DNA from: Nonomuraea angiospora
GTDB taxonomy: Bacteria > Actinomycetota > Actinomycetes > Streptosporangiales > Streptosporangiaceae
Assembly: GCF_014873145.1 (NCBI RefSeq)
Contig: NZ_JADBEK010000001.1
Coordinates: forward strand, 11,718,001-11,782,000
Reading direction: 5' to 3'
DNA: 64,000 nucleotides
Shown here piece after piece: positions 1 to 8,628 of this stretch. The number at the start of each line of letters is the position of its first letter. The first letter of the stretch is position 1. A program made the position numbers and the translations under genes. The notes below the pieces were generated by a model that did not search any database, was not told where the DNA came from, and worked only from the letters and a program-made list of their open reading frames with translations.

Positions 1-1246
1 GCGCGAGCTCAACTGGATCATCGGCGTCCTGCTGCTGACGCTGGCGCTCGCCGAGGGCCTGACCGGCTACTCGCTCCCCGACGACCTGCTCTCCGGCGCC
101 GGTCTGCGGATCACCGAGGGCGTGGCGATCTCGCTGCCGCTGGTCGGCACGTACATCACGTTCTTCCTGTTCGGCGGGGAATATCCGGGTGAGGATGTCA
201 TCGCCCGGTTCTACTCGCTGCACATCCTGCTCATCCCGGGCATCCTGCTGGCGCTCATCTCGGCTCACATGGTGCTCATGTGGGTGCAGAAGCACACGCA
301 GATGCCGGGCAAGGCTCGCAACAACCACAACGTGGTGGGCGCGCCGTTCTACCCGGCCTTCATGCTGAAGGCGGGGGCGTACTTCCTGTTCACGCTGGCC
401 ACGGTGGCGGGTCTGGCGACGTTCACCCAGATCAACCCGATCTGGCTGTTCGGCCCCTACACGCCCGCGGACATCTCGGCGGGTTCGCAGCCCGACTTCT
501 ACATGGGCTTCCTCGAAGGCGCGCTGCGCATCATGGTGCCGTGGGAGATCAACCTCTTCGGCACGGCCCATGCGGGCACCCTGCCGCTGAGCGTGATCAT
601 CCCGGCGCTGGTGCCGATGGGCATCATCATGACGGGCCTGGCGCTCTATCCGTTCCTCGAACGCTGGGTGACGGGCGACAACCGCGAGCACCACATCGCG
701 GACCGGCCGCGCAACAACCCGCACCGCACCTCGATCGGCATGGCGGCCATCGCGTTCTACGGCGTGCTGTGGCTGCTGGGCGCCAACGACGAGATCTCGG
801 CGAACTTCCACGTCAGCCTCAACGTGACGACGTACGCCGGGCGGGTGCTGATCTTCGTCGCGCCGGCGCTGGCGTACATCATCACCTACCGCATCTGCCT
901 CGGCCTGCAGCGCTCCGACGCCGCGGTCGTCTCGCACGGTGTGGAGTCGGGCGTCATCAAGCGGCTGCCGCACGGTGAGTTCATCGAGGTCCACACGCCG
1001 CCGTCGGACGACATCGAGGCCCACATGCGGGGCAAGGAGCCGGTGGCGATGCTGCCGGTGGCCGAGGACACCGCGGGCATCCCGCCGAAGGGCATGCGCG
1101 GTCCGCTCGGCAAGCTGCGCGCTCGCATGTCGAAGGCGTACGGCGGGGAGAAGATCCCGCTGGACGACGGGCACGGACACGGGCACGAGGAAGAGCACGC
1201 CGCCATCGGCTCCGGTGGCGAGGACGACCGCAGCCTCACGCACTGA
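1..1246 (+). CDS. qcrB: Cytochrome bc1 complex cytochrome b subunit (C-terminal part)
   Basis: Partial gene: the reading frame is open from base 2 and the 5' end lies outside the window. The first residues read RELNWIIGVLLLTLALAEGL, then LPDDLLSGAGLRI, the conserved cytochrome b segment around quinol binding. Several hydrophobic helices follow, then a hydrophilic C-terminal extension rich in His and Glu near the end (residues GHGHGHEEEHA). That extended tail is typical of actinobacterial QcrB, which is longer than mitochondrial cytochrome b. It carries haem b and the quinol sites of the menaquinol:cytochrome c reductase in the plasma membrane and forms a supercomplex with cytochrome aa3. qcrC and qcrA are expected just upstream. 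A strong hairpin follows at 1271. Confidence 0.95.
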   Translation, partial: RELNWIIGVLLLTLALAEGLTGYSLPDDLLSGAGLRITEGVAISLPLVGTYITFFLFGGEYPGEDVIARFYSLHILLIPGILLALISAHMVLMWVQKHTQMPGKARNNHNVVGAPFYPAFMLKAGAYFLFTLATVAGLATFTQINPIWLFGPYTPADISAGSQPDFYMGFLEGALRIMVPWEINLFGTAHAGTLPLSVIIPALVPMGIIMTGLALYPFLERWVTGDNREHHIADRPRNNPHRTSIGMAAIAFYGVLWLLGANDEISANFHVSLNVTTYAGRVLIFVAPALAYIITYRICLGLQRSDAAVVSHGVESGVIKRLPHGEFIEVHTPPSDDIEAHMRGKEPVAMLPVAEDTAGIPPKGMRGPLGKLRARMSKAYGGEKIPLDDGHGHGHEEEHAAIGSGGEDDRSLTH

Positions 1247-1270
1247 CACCACCTCTTCGCCACACACGGC

Positions 1271-1303
1271 ACGGGCCCGGACGACACGTTCGTCCGGGCC
1301 CGT
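1271..1303 (+). terminator. Hairpin terminator after qcrB
   Basis: Perfect 14-bp stem (ACGGGCCCGGACGA at 1271-1284 with its complement at 1290-1303) and a 5-nt loop, 25 bp after the qcrB stop. There is no long T run, as is common for high-GC terminators. Confidence 0.75.
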
Positions 1304-1642
1304 CGCCGTCTTCGCCCCTGGGCGCGGGGAAGGCGGGTGCCGTGCCTGGGATCCGCGGGCGCGCCCGGCCGGGGCGGGGAACGCCGTCACAGGCGCTCTC
1401 GCGAGGTGACGGGCGTGGCTGAGAGAGGTGACGGACCCCGGCCGAAGGCGCGGCAGGGAGGTGGCGGACCCCGGCCGACGGCGCGGTTGGCAGGCGGGCC
1501 TGCCAGAAGGCGGCGCGGCCGGGAGCCGGGAAGTCGCGCCGGTCGCGGGCGCTCAGCCCGAGAGGTCCCGAGGCGGAGCGGCGGCGGGCACGCCGTGCTG
1601 AGCGCCGGGACGGGTCAGCCCGTGTGGGTCAGCCCGTGTGGG
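1304..1642. repeat. Gene-free stretch with short direct repeats
   Basis: About 340 bp without a convincing gene. It holds a near-perfect direct repeat of about 29 bp (starting at 1425 and 1458, core GACCCCGGCCGA is shared) and a 14-bp tandem repeat GGGTCAGCCCGTGT at 1612-1625 and 1626-1639, just before the stop codon of the reverse-strand Lrp gene. Function unknown; it looks like slippage-derived sequence. Confidence 0.5.
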
Positions 1643-1930
1643 TCAGTCGGCCTCGGGGAAGCCGATGGAGAAGGCGGCGTCCAGGTCGTGCTTGGAGTAG
1701 GCGCGGAAGGCGATGTGCGTCTCCGTGTGCAGCACGCCGGCCACCTTGTTGATCCGCCCGGGGACCACCTCGGCGATCTCCTCGTACGCCGCCACCCGCA
1801 CCATCGCCAGCAGGTCGTATTCGCCGGTGATGGAGTAGACCTCGCTGACGCCCTGGATCTCGGCGATCGTCTGGGCGACCTCCGGGATCCGGTCTACCTC
1901 TGCATTGATGTGGACGATAGCCGTGACCAT
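1643..1930 (-). CDS. Stand-alone Lrp/AsnC ligand-binding domain protein
   Basis: 95 residues covering just one Lrp/AsnC C-terminal (RAM/AsnC_trans_reg) alpha-beta sandwich: VTAIVHINAE opens strand 1, SITGEYDLLAMVRV is the central signature, and THIAFRAYSKHDLDAAF closes it. There is no DNA-binding helix-turn-helix. Such single-domain proteins form dimers or higher oligomers and bind small ligands such as amino acids; their effect on transcription is usually unproven. The ATG has no Shine-Dalgarno but a TAGAGT box six bases upstream, so the mRNA is probably leaderless. The domain call is firm; the role is unknown. Confidence 0.85.
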   Translation of the reverse strand: MVTAIVHINAEVDRIPEVAQTIAEIQGVSEVYSITGEYDLLAMVRVAAYEEIAEVVPGRINKVAGVLHTETHIAFRAYSKHDLDAAFSIGFPEAD

Positions 1931-1936
1931 GCATCA

Positions 1937-1942
1937 ACTCTA
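1937..1942 (-). promoter_or_regulatory. -10 box of a leaderless Lrp-domain transcript
   Basis: TAGAGT on the reverse strand followed by exactly 6 nt and the ATG at 1930; this fits the TANNNT rule for leaderless actinobacterial genes. No good -35 is seen. Confidence 0.5.
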
Positions 1943-1947
1943 TCGTT

Positions 1948-3672
1948 TCACCTCAAAGGTCGCCCCTCCCGATTGCGGAGCTGATCAAGGTGGCGGTACG
2001 CGAGGTCGATGCGGGCCTTGTGGCGGGCGGCGCCCCAGGCGGGCAGGCTCCACTCGCCCTCCACCTCCACCAGCCGCACCCCGGGCGACTCCAGCCAGCG
2101 CAGGATGCACTCGGTCTCCTCGGCGCTGGCCGCGTGGATCGGGCCGGCGCCCGGGATGACCGCCTCGGCGGTGGCCGTCAGGGAGGCGACGAAAGCGGTC
2201 GGATGGGTGCCCTTCGGCATGACCCCGGCCGCCGCCAGCCGCCCGTACCGGATGACGTGGATGTCCCATCCGCCGCCGAACGCCGGGCTGGCGGCCACCA
2301 GCTGCGGGATGCGCGTGATGGCGCTCAGGCGCTGCATGCGGGCCGCCGTGCGGACGAAGGCCGCCAGCCGGTCGCGGTCGACCGACGCCTCCTCGTAGCG
2401 CTGCTCCACCGACAGCCGCTCCATGCGCGCCGACACGGCGCTGAAGACGAGCGAGGCGTCGAGCGTCATGGCCCGGCGCGCGCTCTCCGCGTGGAGCGCG
2501 TATTCCTCCTGGCTCTCCTTGCCCTCGCAGGGCGCGCCGCAGCGGCCCATCTCGTGCAGCACGCAGGCCGCCCGCCGGGTGCGCAGCGTGACGGGCTGGG
2601 TGCACTGGCGCAGGGGGACCGCCTCGTGCAGGGCGATGCGGGCCTCGTCGGCCAGCCGGGCGCTGCCGAACGGGCCGAGGTAGGTGGCCCCGTCGTCCTT
2701 GAGCTCGCGCACGATCGACAGCCGCGGGAACGCCTCGGTGGTGAGCTTGAGCCAGACCACCTTCTCGGGGAAGCGGGAACGGCGGTTGTAGCGCGGCTTG
2801 GCGCCACCGATCAGGCGCAGCTCCCTGACCTCCGCCTCCAGGGCGGTCGAGCAGACGATGTGGCGCACCCGCTCGGCGATGCCGATCATCTCGCGGATGC
2901 GCGGGCGGGTCTCGCCCGCGGTGAAGTAGGAGCGCACGCGGTTGCGCAGGTTGGTGCTCTTGCCGATGTAGAGGACCTCGCCGCGCTCGTCCTCGAAGAA
3001 GTAGACCCCGGGGGCGTGCGGCACCGACTCGGCCAGGTGGCGCTTGCGCTGCTGCTCCGGCGTGGGGGCGCGGACGAACGACTTGAGCTCCTCGAGCGTG
3101 TGCACCTGGAACGAGCCGGCCCGCTCGATCAGCCCGTGCAGCACCTCGACGGTGGCCCTGGCGTCCTGCAGGGCGCGGTGGCACGGCTCGGTGGAGCTGC
3201 GGAAGAACCTCGCCAGCGTGGCCAGCTTGGCGTTGGGCACCTCGTCGCGGGTCAGCACGCGGCGGGCCAGGTCGACGGTGTCGACGACCGGATTGGCCGG
3301 CGGGGGATAGCCGTGGGCGGCGCAGGCGGCCTTGACGAAGCGGGTGTCGAAGCCGGCGTTGTGGGCCACCAGCGTGGCCCCGCGAATGAACTCCAGGAAG
3401 CTCGGCAGCACCGCCTCGATCCGCGGCGCGGCCACGACCATCGCGTCGGTGATGCCGGTCAGCACGGAGATGAACGGCGGGATCGGGCCCCCGGGATCGA
3501 CCAGCGTCGAGAACTCGCCCAGCACCTCGCCCGCCCGCACCTTGACCGCGCCGATCTCGGTGATGGCGTCGTCGGACGGGGCGCCGCCGGTCGTCTCGAG
3601 GTCGAAAACGACGAACGTGACCTCGCTCAGCGGAGTGCCGAGCTCGTCGAGAGTGCCTTGAACCGAGTCCAC
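1948..3672 (-). CDS. DEDDh exonuclease fused to GIY-YIG (UvrC-like) nuclease
   Basis: 574 residues from the GTG at 3672. The N-terminal DnaQ/epsilon-like 3'-5' exonuclease domain (about 15-190) shows FVVFDLETTGG (D24, E26), HNAGFDTRF and HRALQDARAT, the DEDDh metal-binding set. A GIY-YIG nuclease domain follows (about 215-300: GVYFFEDERGEVLYIGKSTNLRNR), then a UvrC-like linker with a Cys-rich patch (ACVLHEMGRCGAPCEG). This two-nuclease fusion is conserved in actinobacteria and resembles M. tuberculosis Rv2191. A DNA-repair or processing role is inferred. An in-frame ATG at 3717 would add 15 residues, but it leaves only 30 bp to the divergent kinase gene and the extension looks unlike homologues; TATGGT lies 8 nt before the GTG. 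Confidence 0.88.
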   Translation of the reverse strand: MDSVQGTLDELGTPLSEVTFVVFDLETTGGAPSDDAITEIGAVKVRAGEVLGEFSTLVDPGGPIPPFISVLTGITDAMVVAAPRIEAVLPSFLEFIRGATLVAHNAGFDTRFVKAACAAHGYPPPANPVVDTVDLARRVLTRDEVPNAKLATLARFFRSSTEPCHRALQDARATVEVLHGLIERAGSFQVHTLEELKSFVRAPTPEQQRKRHLAESVPHAPGVYFFEDERGEVLYIGKSTNLRNRVRSYFTAGETRPRIREMIGIAERVRHIVCSTALEAEVRELRLIGGAKPRYNRRSRFPEKVVWLKLTTEAFPRLSIVRELKDDGATYLGPFGSARLADEARIALHEAVPLRQCTQPVTLRTRRAACVLHEMGRCGAPCEGKESQEEYALHAESARRAMTLDASLVFSAVSARMERLSVEQRYEEASVDRDRLAAFVRTAARMQRLSAITRIPQLVAASPAFGGGWDIHVIRYGRLAAAGVMPKGTHPTAFVASLTATAEAVIPGAGPIHAASAEETECILRWLESPGVRLVEVEGEWSLPAWGAARHKARIDLAYRHLDQLRNREGRPLR

Positions 3673-3734
3673 GTTCCAAGACCATAGAGAGAAGGACCGA
3701 CAGGAACGAATAACCATCGCTCTTGATCCTTAGT

Positions 3735-3740
3735 TACCCT
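3735..3740 (+). promoter_or_regulatory. -10 box of a leaderless kinase transcript
   Basis: TACCCT, then 7 nt, then the ATG at 3748; no Shine-Dalgarno precedes the start. Confidence 0.45.
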
Positions 3741-3747
3741 TCCCTGT

Positions 3748-5253
3748 ATGTCCTCGGGAAGACTTGCCGGCCGCTATGCCCTGTTGCGCCCGCTCGGCGC
3801 GGGCGGCATGGGGAAGGTGTGGCTGGCCAGGGACGAGATGCTCGATCGTGAGGTCGCGGTCAAGGAGCTCACGCTGGCCGAGGGCATGTCACCCAAGGAG
3901 CGCTCCGACTCGGTGATGCGGGCCGTGCGCGAGGCGCAGGCCACGGCGAGGCTGCGCCATCCCGGCATCGTGGCGCTGCACGACGTGGTCGTCGAGCAGG
4001 AGCGGCCCTGGCTGGTCATGGAGCTGCTGCGGGGCCGCACGCTCGGGGAGACGGTCCGAGAGTTCGGGCCCATGCCGGCTGATCATGCAGCGCGGGTCGG
4101 CGCCGACGTGCTGGAGGCGTTGATCGCGGCGCACGCGCTGGGGATGCAGCACCGCGACGTCAAGCCGGGCAACGTGTTCCTCACCGAGAGCGGGCGGGTG
4201 GTCCTCACCGACTTCGGCATCGCCCGGCAGGAGGGCCAGGCCACGCTCACCGAGCAGGGGCTGATGATCGGCTCGCCCGGGTTCATCGCGCCCGAGCGGC
4301 TGGCCGGCGAGCCGGGCGGGCCCGCCAGCGACGTGTGGTCGCTCGGCGCCACGCTCTACGTCGCGCTGACGGGCGCGCCGGCCTACGAGGGGTCGGCGGC
4401 CCAGCGGGTGCGGGCCACGCTGACGGAGCCCGTACCGGTCGCTCCCGGGCCGCTGGGGCCGCTGCTGTCGGCCATGATGGCGCACCAGCCGGCCGCCCGC
4501 CCCGACGCCCGGGTGATCGTGTCCGCGCTCCGGCAGGTGGCCGCCGGCGGGCACGCCCCGCGACTGCCCGTCAGCCAGGACGTGACCGCGCCGACCAGGG
4601 TCAGGCGGCGCGGCAGGAGCGCGATCTGGATCGCCGCGGCGACGGCGCTCGTGCTCGGCGCGGGCGGCGCGACCGCCTTCCTCGTCCTCAGGGACCGGGC
4701 GGGCGCGGTCCCGGCCGCGTTCACGGCGCCCATGGACGTGTGCACGCTGATCAGCCAGGAGGAGGTGGGCGTGCTGCTGCGTACGCAGAGCCCGCCCAAG
4801 GCGCAGGCCAGCTCCGACGGCGACGGCCCCAAGTGCGGCTGGACGGTCGCCAACACGGGGGTGGGCCTGCAGGTGCAGAAGGACTCCGACACCGTCGACC
4901 CGTGGTCGATGACCCCGGCCACGGCCGGCGCGCTCTTCAAGGGCCAGCAGCGCTGGTGGACGCGGACCGGCACGGTCGACTGGACCTGGGACGAGATCGG
5001 CGCGAAGACCTCGCAGCGGGCCACGCGCACCCCGGTCCGCGAGATCGCCGGCGTCGGCGAGGAGGCGTTCGGCTTCGAGCTGAAGGGCCCCACGGGCCGC
5101 GTGCACACCGCCCAGGTCTACTACCGCCTGGCCAATCTGGTGGTCACCGTGCAGTTCACCACCCTCGCGGACAAGCCCACCGACGAGGAGATCAGGCAGC
5201 GGGCGCTGAAAGCGGCCCAGGCGAGCGAGCAGGCGTTGCGCAATGCCGGATGA
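3748..5253 (+). CDS. PknB-type Ser/Thr protein kinase with extracellular module
   Basis: 501 residues. Kinase domain about 8-265: glycine loop LGAGGMGKVW, Lys39 (VAVKEL), catalytic loop HRDVKPGN (H135-N142), DFG at 155-157, and the APE-like APERL motif, so all catalytic residues are present. One transmembrane helix lies at about 290-312 after a basic RRRGRS stretch. The roughly 190-residue C-terminal part is outside the cell and has the pattern MDVCTLIS...CGWTV, a Cys pair with a DUF3558-like look. This suggests a membrane receptor kinase sensing an envelope signal. It overlaps the next kinase gene by 11 bp, so the two are co-translated. The ligand is unknown. Confidence 0.93.
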   Translation: MSSGRLAGRYALLRPLGAGGMGKVWLARDEMLDREVAVKELTLAEGMSPKERSDSVMRAVREAQATARLRHPGIVALHDVVVEQERPWLVMELLRGRTLGETVREFGPMPADHAARVGADVLEALIAAHALGMQHRDVKPGNVFLTESGRVVLTDFGIARQEGQATLTEQGLMIGSPGFIAPERLAGEPGGPASDVWSLGATLYVALTGAPAYEGSAAQRVRATLTEPVPVAPGPLGPLLSAMMAHQPAARPDARVIVSALRQVAAGGHAPRLPVSQDVTAPTRVRRRGRSAIWIAAATALVLGAGGATAFLVLRDRAGAVPAAFTAPMDVCTLISQEEVGVLLRTQSPPKAQASSDGDGPKCGWTVANTGVGLQVQKDSDTVDPWSMTPATAGALFKGQQRWWTRTGTVDWTWDEIGAKTSQRATRTPVREIAGVGEEAFGFELKGPTGRVHTAQVYYRLANLVVTVQFTTLADKPTDEEIRQRALKAAQASEQALRNAG

Positions 5254-6682
5254 CCTCTATCTGCTGGCCGGCCGCTACCGCCTCATCGAGCGGCTCGGAC
5301 AGGGCGGCGCGGGCACGGTGTGGCGGGCCATCGACGAGATCCTCGACCGTCAGGTCGCGGCCAAGCAGGTACGCGTGCCGGAGGGGCTCACGCCGCGCGA
5401 GCGGGCCGAGTTCGCCGACCTCGCGATCCACGAGGCCAGGTCGGCCGGACGGCTGCGCGACCCGGCGATCGTGCTGGTGCACGACGTCGTCCTGGAGGGC
5501 GGCCAGCCGTGGATCATCATGGACCTGGTCAGCGGCCGCTCGCTGGACAAGGTGATCAAGGAGCAGGGGCCGCTGCCGCCCGGGTTCGTGGCCGCGGTCG
5601 GGCTGCGCGTGCTGTCGGCGCTGGAGGTCGCCCACGCCCACGGGATGCTCCACCACGACGTCAAGCCCGCGAACATCCTGCTCGACTTCGACGGCTCCGC
5701 CATGCTCACCGACTTCGGCATCGCGACGCCGGTGGGCGGCCAGGGCGGCAGGTTCGGCGGCGCGGGCTCGCCCGGCTACATGGCGCCCGAGCGGCTCAAC
5801 GAGCAGCCCTCGAGCCCGGCGTCCGACCTGTGGTCGCTCGGCGCCAGCCTCTACACCGCGGTGGAGGGGCGGGCGCCGTTCGAGCGGGCGCTGCCCGCGG
5901 CGGTGACGGCGGCGGTGCTGCTGCACGAGCCGCCGTTCCCGGCCAGGGCGGGTCGTGACTTCGGCGGCCTGCTCATGGCCATGCTCGCCAAGGATCCGGC
6001 GGCCCGCCCCACGGCGGCCCGGGTCCGCCAGGCGCTGAGCGCCCTGGCCGGGCCCGCCCCCGTGCCCCGGCGCCGCCGGTGGCTGGTGCCCGTCGCGCTC
6101 GCCGCCGCCGTGACGCTGGGCGCGGGCGGCTGGTACGCCGCGGGCGCGCTGGGCGGCGGGCCCGAGATCGGGAGGTTCGCCACGGCGCCCGATCCCTGCA
6201 AGCTGCTCACCGACGAGCAGGCCGCCCAGATCATGAAGGCCAAGCCGGCGCGCGAGGCCACCCGGCCGGGCGAGTGCCAGTGGATCCTGCGTGACGGCGC
6301 GGAGGACGGCCGGCGCCGCATCGTCGTCCGCGCCTGGGCGGAGCGGCCCGACGGCGATCTCGGCGGTCCCCAGGTGGCGCAGCGCCGCTTCGCCAGCGAG
6401 AAGACCGGCCGCGCCGGCGCGGAGGGCACGGTGATGCGCGAGGTCCGCGGCTCGGTCTCCGACGTCCCGGGGATCGGGGAGTCGGCGATCATCCAGAACA
6501 GCTTCAAGGCCTACATCAACAGCGACGCCAAGGGCTGGTCGGACAGTACGGTGCTCTTCCGCACGAGCAACGTGCTCGGCGAGGTGGTCTGGCACCGCGA
6601 GAACGTTCCGGTCAGCGACCCGGCGGACAAGGGGCCCGCCCTCGCCGCCGCCCGCCTGGTCTCGGCGGCCCTGTCGAAGTGA
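5243..6682 (+). CDS. Second PknB-type Ser/Thr kinase with extracellular module
   Basis: 479 residues; the start overlaps the upstream kinase gene. The kinase domain (about 10-270) has LGQGGAGTVW, Lys41 (VAAKQV), HHDVKPANIL (second His in place of the usual Arg of HRD), TDFGIA and APERL. HHD instead of HRD is a non-RD-type loop, which often means activity does not depend on activation-loop phosphorylation. A transmembrane helix lies at about 283-305 (WLVPVALAAAVTLGAGGW). The external part repeats the pattern of its neighbour, DPCKLLTDEQ...CQWIL. The stop codon lies in a 15-bp tandem repeat. This is a membrane receptor kinase of unknown ligand, probably a duplicate of the upstream gene. Confidence 0.92.
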   Translation: MPDDLYLLAGRYRLIERLGQGGAGTVWRAIDEILDRQVAAKQVRVPEGLTPRERAEFADLAIHEARSAGRLRDPAIVLVHDVVLEGGQPWIIMDLVSGRSLDKVIKEQGPLPPGFVAAVGLRVLSALEVAHAHGMLHHDVKPANILLDFDGSAMLTDFGIATPVGGQGGRFGGAGSPGYMAPERLNEQPSSPASDLWSLGASLYTAVEGRAPFERALPAAVTAAVLLHEPPFPARAGRDFGGLLMAMLAKDPAARPTAARVRQALSALAGPAPVPRRRRWLVPVALAAAVTLGAGGWYAAGALGGGPEIGRFATAPDPCKLLTDEQAAQIMKAKPAREATRPGECQWILRDGAEDGRRRIVVRAWAERPDGDLGGPQVAQRRFASEKTGRAGAEGTVMREVRGSVSDVPGIGESAIIQNSFKAYINSDAKGWSDSTVLFRTSNVLGEVVWHRENVPVSDPADKGPALAAARLVSAALSK

Positions 6683-6712
6683 GCCCTGTCGAAGTGAGCC
6701 CTGTCGAAGTGA
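6668..6712 (+). repeat. 15-bp tandem repeat x3 at a stop codon
   Basis: Three perfect copies of GCCCTGTCGAAGTGA (6668, 6683, 6698). Each contains the Leu-Ser-Lys-stop end of the kinase gene, so the true stop has been copied twice downstream, presumably by replication slippage. Confidence 0.85.
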
Positions 6713-6844
6713 GCACTGTCCGAGGTGGAAGTGGGCGCCGCCGGGGAGGGGCCGCTGCCAGAATGGGCGGAAGTGCTGCAAGTACCTTGCAAGGGGGATG
6801 ACTAGCATGTTTCCCCGCAAGTCAGGGCAACCTCAGGAGTCCCA

Positions 6845-8419
6845 GTGAACCCCGGTAGCGAGTGGGAGCCGTCCACCACCCCTTACCAGGTGCCGGGCAG
6901 GCGCTTCCAGCCGCCCACTCAGCCGCCGACCCAGCCGCCGACCCAGCCGCCGACCCAGCCGCCGACGCTGCCTCCGACGCCACCGCCACCGCCGCCCCGG
7001 CGGCCCGCCTGGCTGCTGCCCGCGCTGGCCGCCGCCGTCGTGGTGCTGGTCGCGATGGGCGGGGTGGGCGCGTACTTCGTGGTCAGCAAGGTCTCGCGCC
7101 CCTCCCAGCCGCCCGCGGCGCAGAGCGAGCGGCCGTCGCGGGGCGCCTCCTCGGCGCCCGTCGGCCTGGACGTGTGCGCCATGCTGCCCGCGGAGGAGGC
7201 CGACCGGCTCGTGCCCGGCGCGACCGTCACCAAGAACTCCAGGGAGGGCGAGTACACGGTCTCCTTCAACTGCGCATGGCAGAACCGGCGCATCTCGTTC
7301 GGCGAGTTCTGGCGCAGCAGGGAGATCGACGTCAGGATCGATCAGCACAAGGCCGACGGCGCCAAGACGGGCAGGGCCATGGCGCAGAACTCGTACGAGG
7401 TCGACTACGGCGGCGACCGGTACGCCGCGACCGCCAAGCCCTCGCTCAAGCCCGACGAGAAGGAGTACATCTCCCCGATCAAGGAGATCCAGGGCGTCGG
7501 TGACGCCGCGCACGCCCAGTACACCTGGCGTCGCAGCGGCAAAATGCTGTGGTACTCCTTCGGCCAGGCCAACGCCCGGGTCGGCGACATGACGATCGAG
7601 ATCAAGTACCAGGCGGGCCAGCAGCGCAAGGACGCGGAGATCCTGAGCAACGAGACCGCGCAGTCGATCACCGAGGAGAACGCGATCCGCGAGGTGAGCC
7701 GGCTGGCCGGGTTCTTCGCCAAGGGCATGGCGGCCTGGCAGGCCCAGCACCCGAACGTCCTGGCCCAGCCGGAGCCGTCGCAGACCCCCGCGTCGCCGAG
7801 CGCGAGTGCGAGCGCGACGCCCTCGCCGACCGTCCTGGCGGCCTTCCCCGCGGAGTGCGGGGCCGTGACCGAGGTGGCCACGCGGCTCGTGCCCGAGCCC
7901 ACCACCAGGGCGCGCGGCACCGAGGCAGGCTCCGACGCCCAGACCGAGTGCCGCTGGCTCAACCTGGACGTGCCCGGGGCGGGCGAGGGGATCACGAAGA
8001 TCCGCAGCGTCCTGATCACCGTGCACCGGTTCACCAACCGGGCGGGCGCCGCCGACGAGCCGGCGGCCGTGAGCTACTACGCGAGCCAGCGGGGCGGCGA
8101 CAAGCAGTTCGAGGACTCGTCACTCGGCGGCATCTCCTGGGGCAAGGTCACCGATCTCAAGGGGATGGGCGATCAGGCGTACCAGCAGTACATCCGGAAC
8201 CGGCACAGCAGGGAGGTCTCCGCGTCGACCGGTTCGATCCTGACGCGCAAGGGCTCGGTGGTCGTGAGGATCGACTTCTCCGGCCACCAGCGGCCCGAGA
8301 AGGAGCCGGCCACCTCGCCCAAGGTCGTGTTCATGCCGCAGAAGGAGGCGATGGACGGCGTGGTCACCGTGGCCGAGGCGTTCATGGCCCAGCTGGCGAA
8401 GCAGCCCGCGGGCAGCTAG
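6845..8419 (+). CDS. Proline-rich membrane-anchored protein with two extracellular modules
   Basis: 524 residues from a GTG with AGGAG eight bases upstream. Residues about 20-50 are a proline-rich cytoplasmic stretch made of PPTQ repeats, followed by one transmembrane helix (about 54-78, WLLPALAAAVVVLVAMGGVGAYFVV). The rest is external and appears to hold two copies of the Cys-pair module found in the two upstream kinases: LDVCAMLPAEEADRLV...CAWQNR and AECGAVTEVATRLV...CRWLNL, separated by a Ser/Ala/Pro linker. It has no kinase domain. It probably works with the kinases as an accessory sensor or substrate, since Pro/Thr-rich tails are common kinase targets; this is inferred from position and shared modules only. 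Confidence 0.75.
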   Translation: MNPGSEWEPSTTPYQVPGRRFQPPTQPPTQPPTQPPTQPPTLPPTPPPPPPRRPAWLLPALAAAVVVLVAMGGVGAYFVVSKVSRPSQPPAAQSERPSRGASSAPVGLDVCAMLPAEEADRLVPGATVTKNSREGEYTVSFNCAWQNRRISFGEFWRSREIDVRIDQHKADGAKTGRAMAQNSYEVDYGGDRYAATAKPSLKPDEKEYISPIKEIQGVGDAAHAQYTWRRSGKMLWYSFGQANARVGDMTIEIKYQAGQQRKDAEILSNETAQSITEENAIREVSRLAGFFAKGMAAWQAQHPNVLAQPEPSQTPASPSASASATPSPTVLAAFPAECGAVTEVATRLVPEPTTRARGTEAGSDAQTECRWLNLDVPGAGEGITKIRSVLITVHRFTNRAGAADEPAAVSYYASQRGGDKQFEDSSLGGISWGKVTDLKGMGDQAYQQYIRNRHSREVSASTGSILTRKGSVVVRIDFSGHQRPEKEPATSPKVVFMPQKEAMDGVVTVAEAFMAQLAKQPAGS

Positions 8420-8429
8420 CAGACCCGGT

Positions 8430-8456
8430 CGAGGAGGGGCGTGGCGCCCCTCCTCG
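8430..8456 (+). terminator. Hairpin terminator
   Basis: Perfect 12-bp stem CGAGGAGGGGCG / CGCCCCTCCTCG with a 3-nt loop, 10 bp after the stop of the proline-rich membrane protein gene. Confidence 0.75.
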
Positions 8457-8628
8457 GTGACGGCCGCGCGCGGGAAACATCCCCCTGACGGATCATCCTG
8501 TCAACGGTTAATGGAGCTGCAACCCGCTTGCAAGCGCGACAAATACCTTTATGTCTTGCAGGACCTGAGCCGCGCGATCACGTTTGTCCAGTACAGGGGC
8601 ATGGGCAAACCGAGGGGGATCACGCGGC
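8457..8628. other. Convergent intergenic region with CTTGCAAG palindrome and hairpin
   Basis: Contains the 12-bp palindrome CGCTTGCAAGCG (8525-8536) and CTTGCAGG at 8555. A 12-of-13 inverted repeat (arms at about 8569-8581 and 8620-8632) could end transcription of the PH-domain operon arriving from the right. No gene is seen. Confidence 0.4.
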
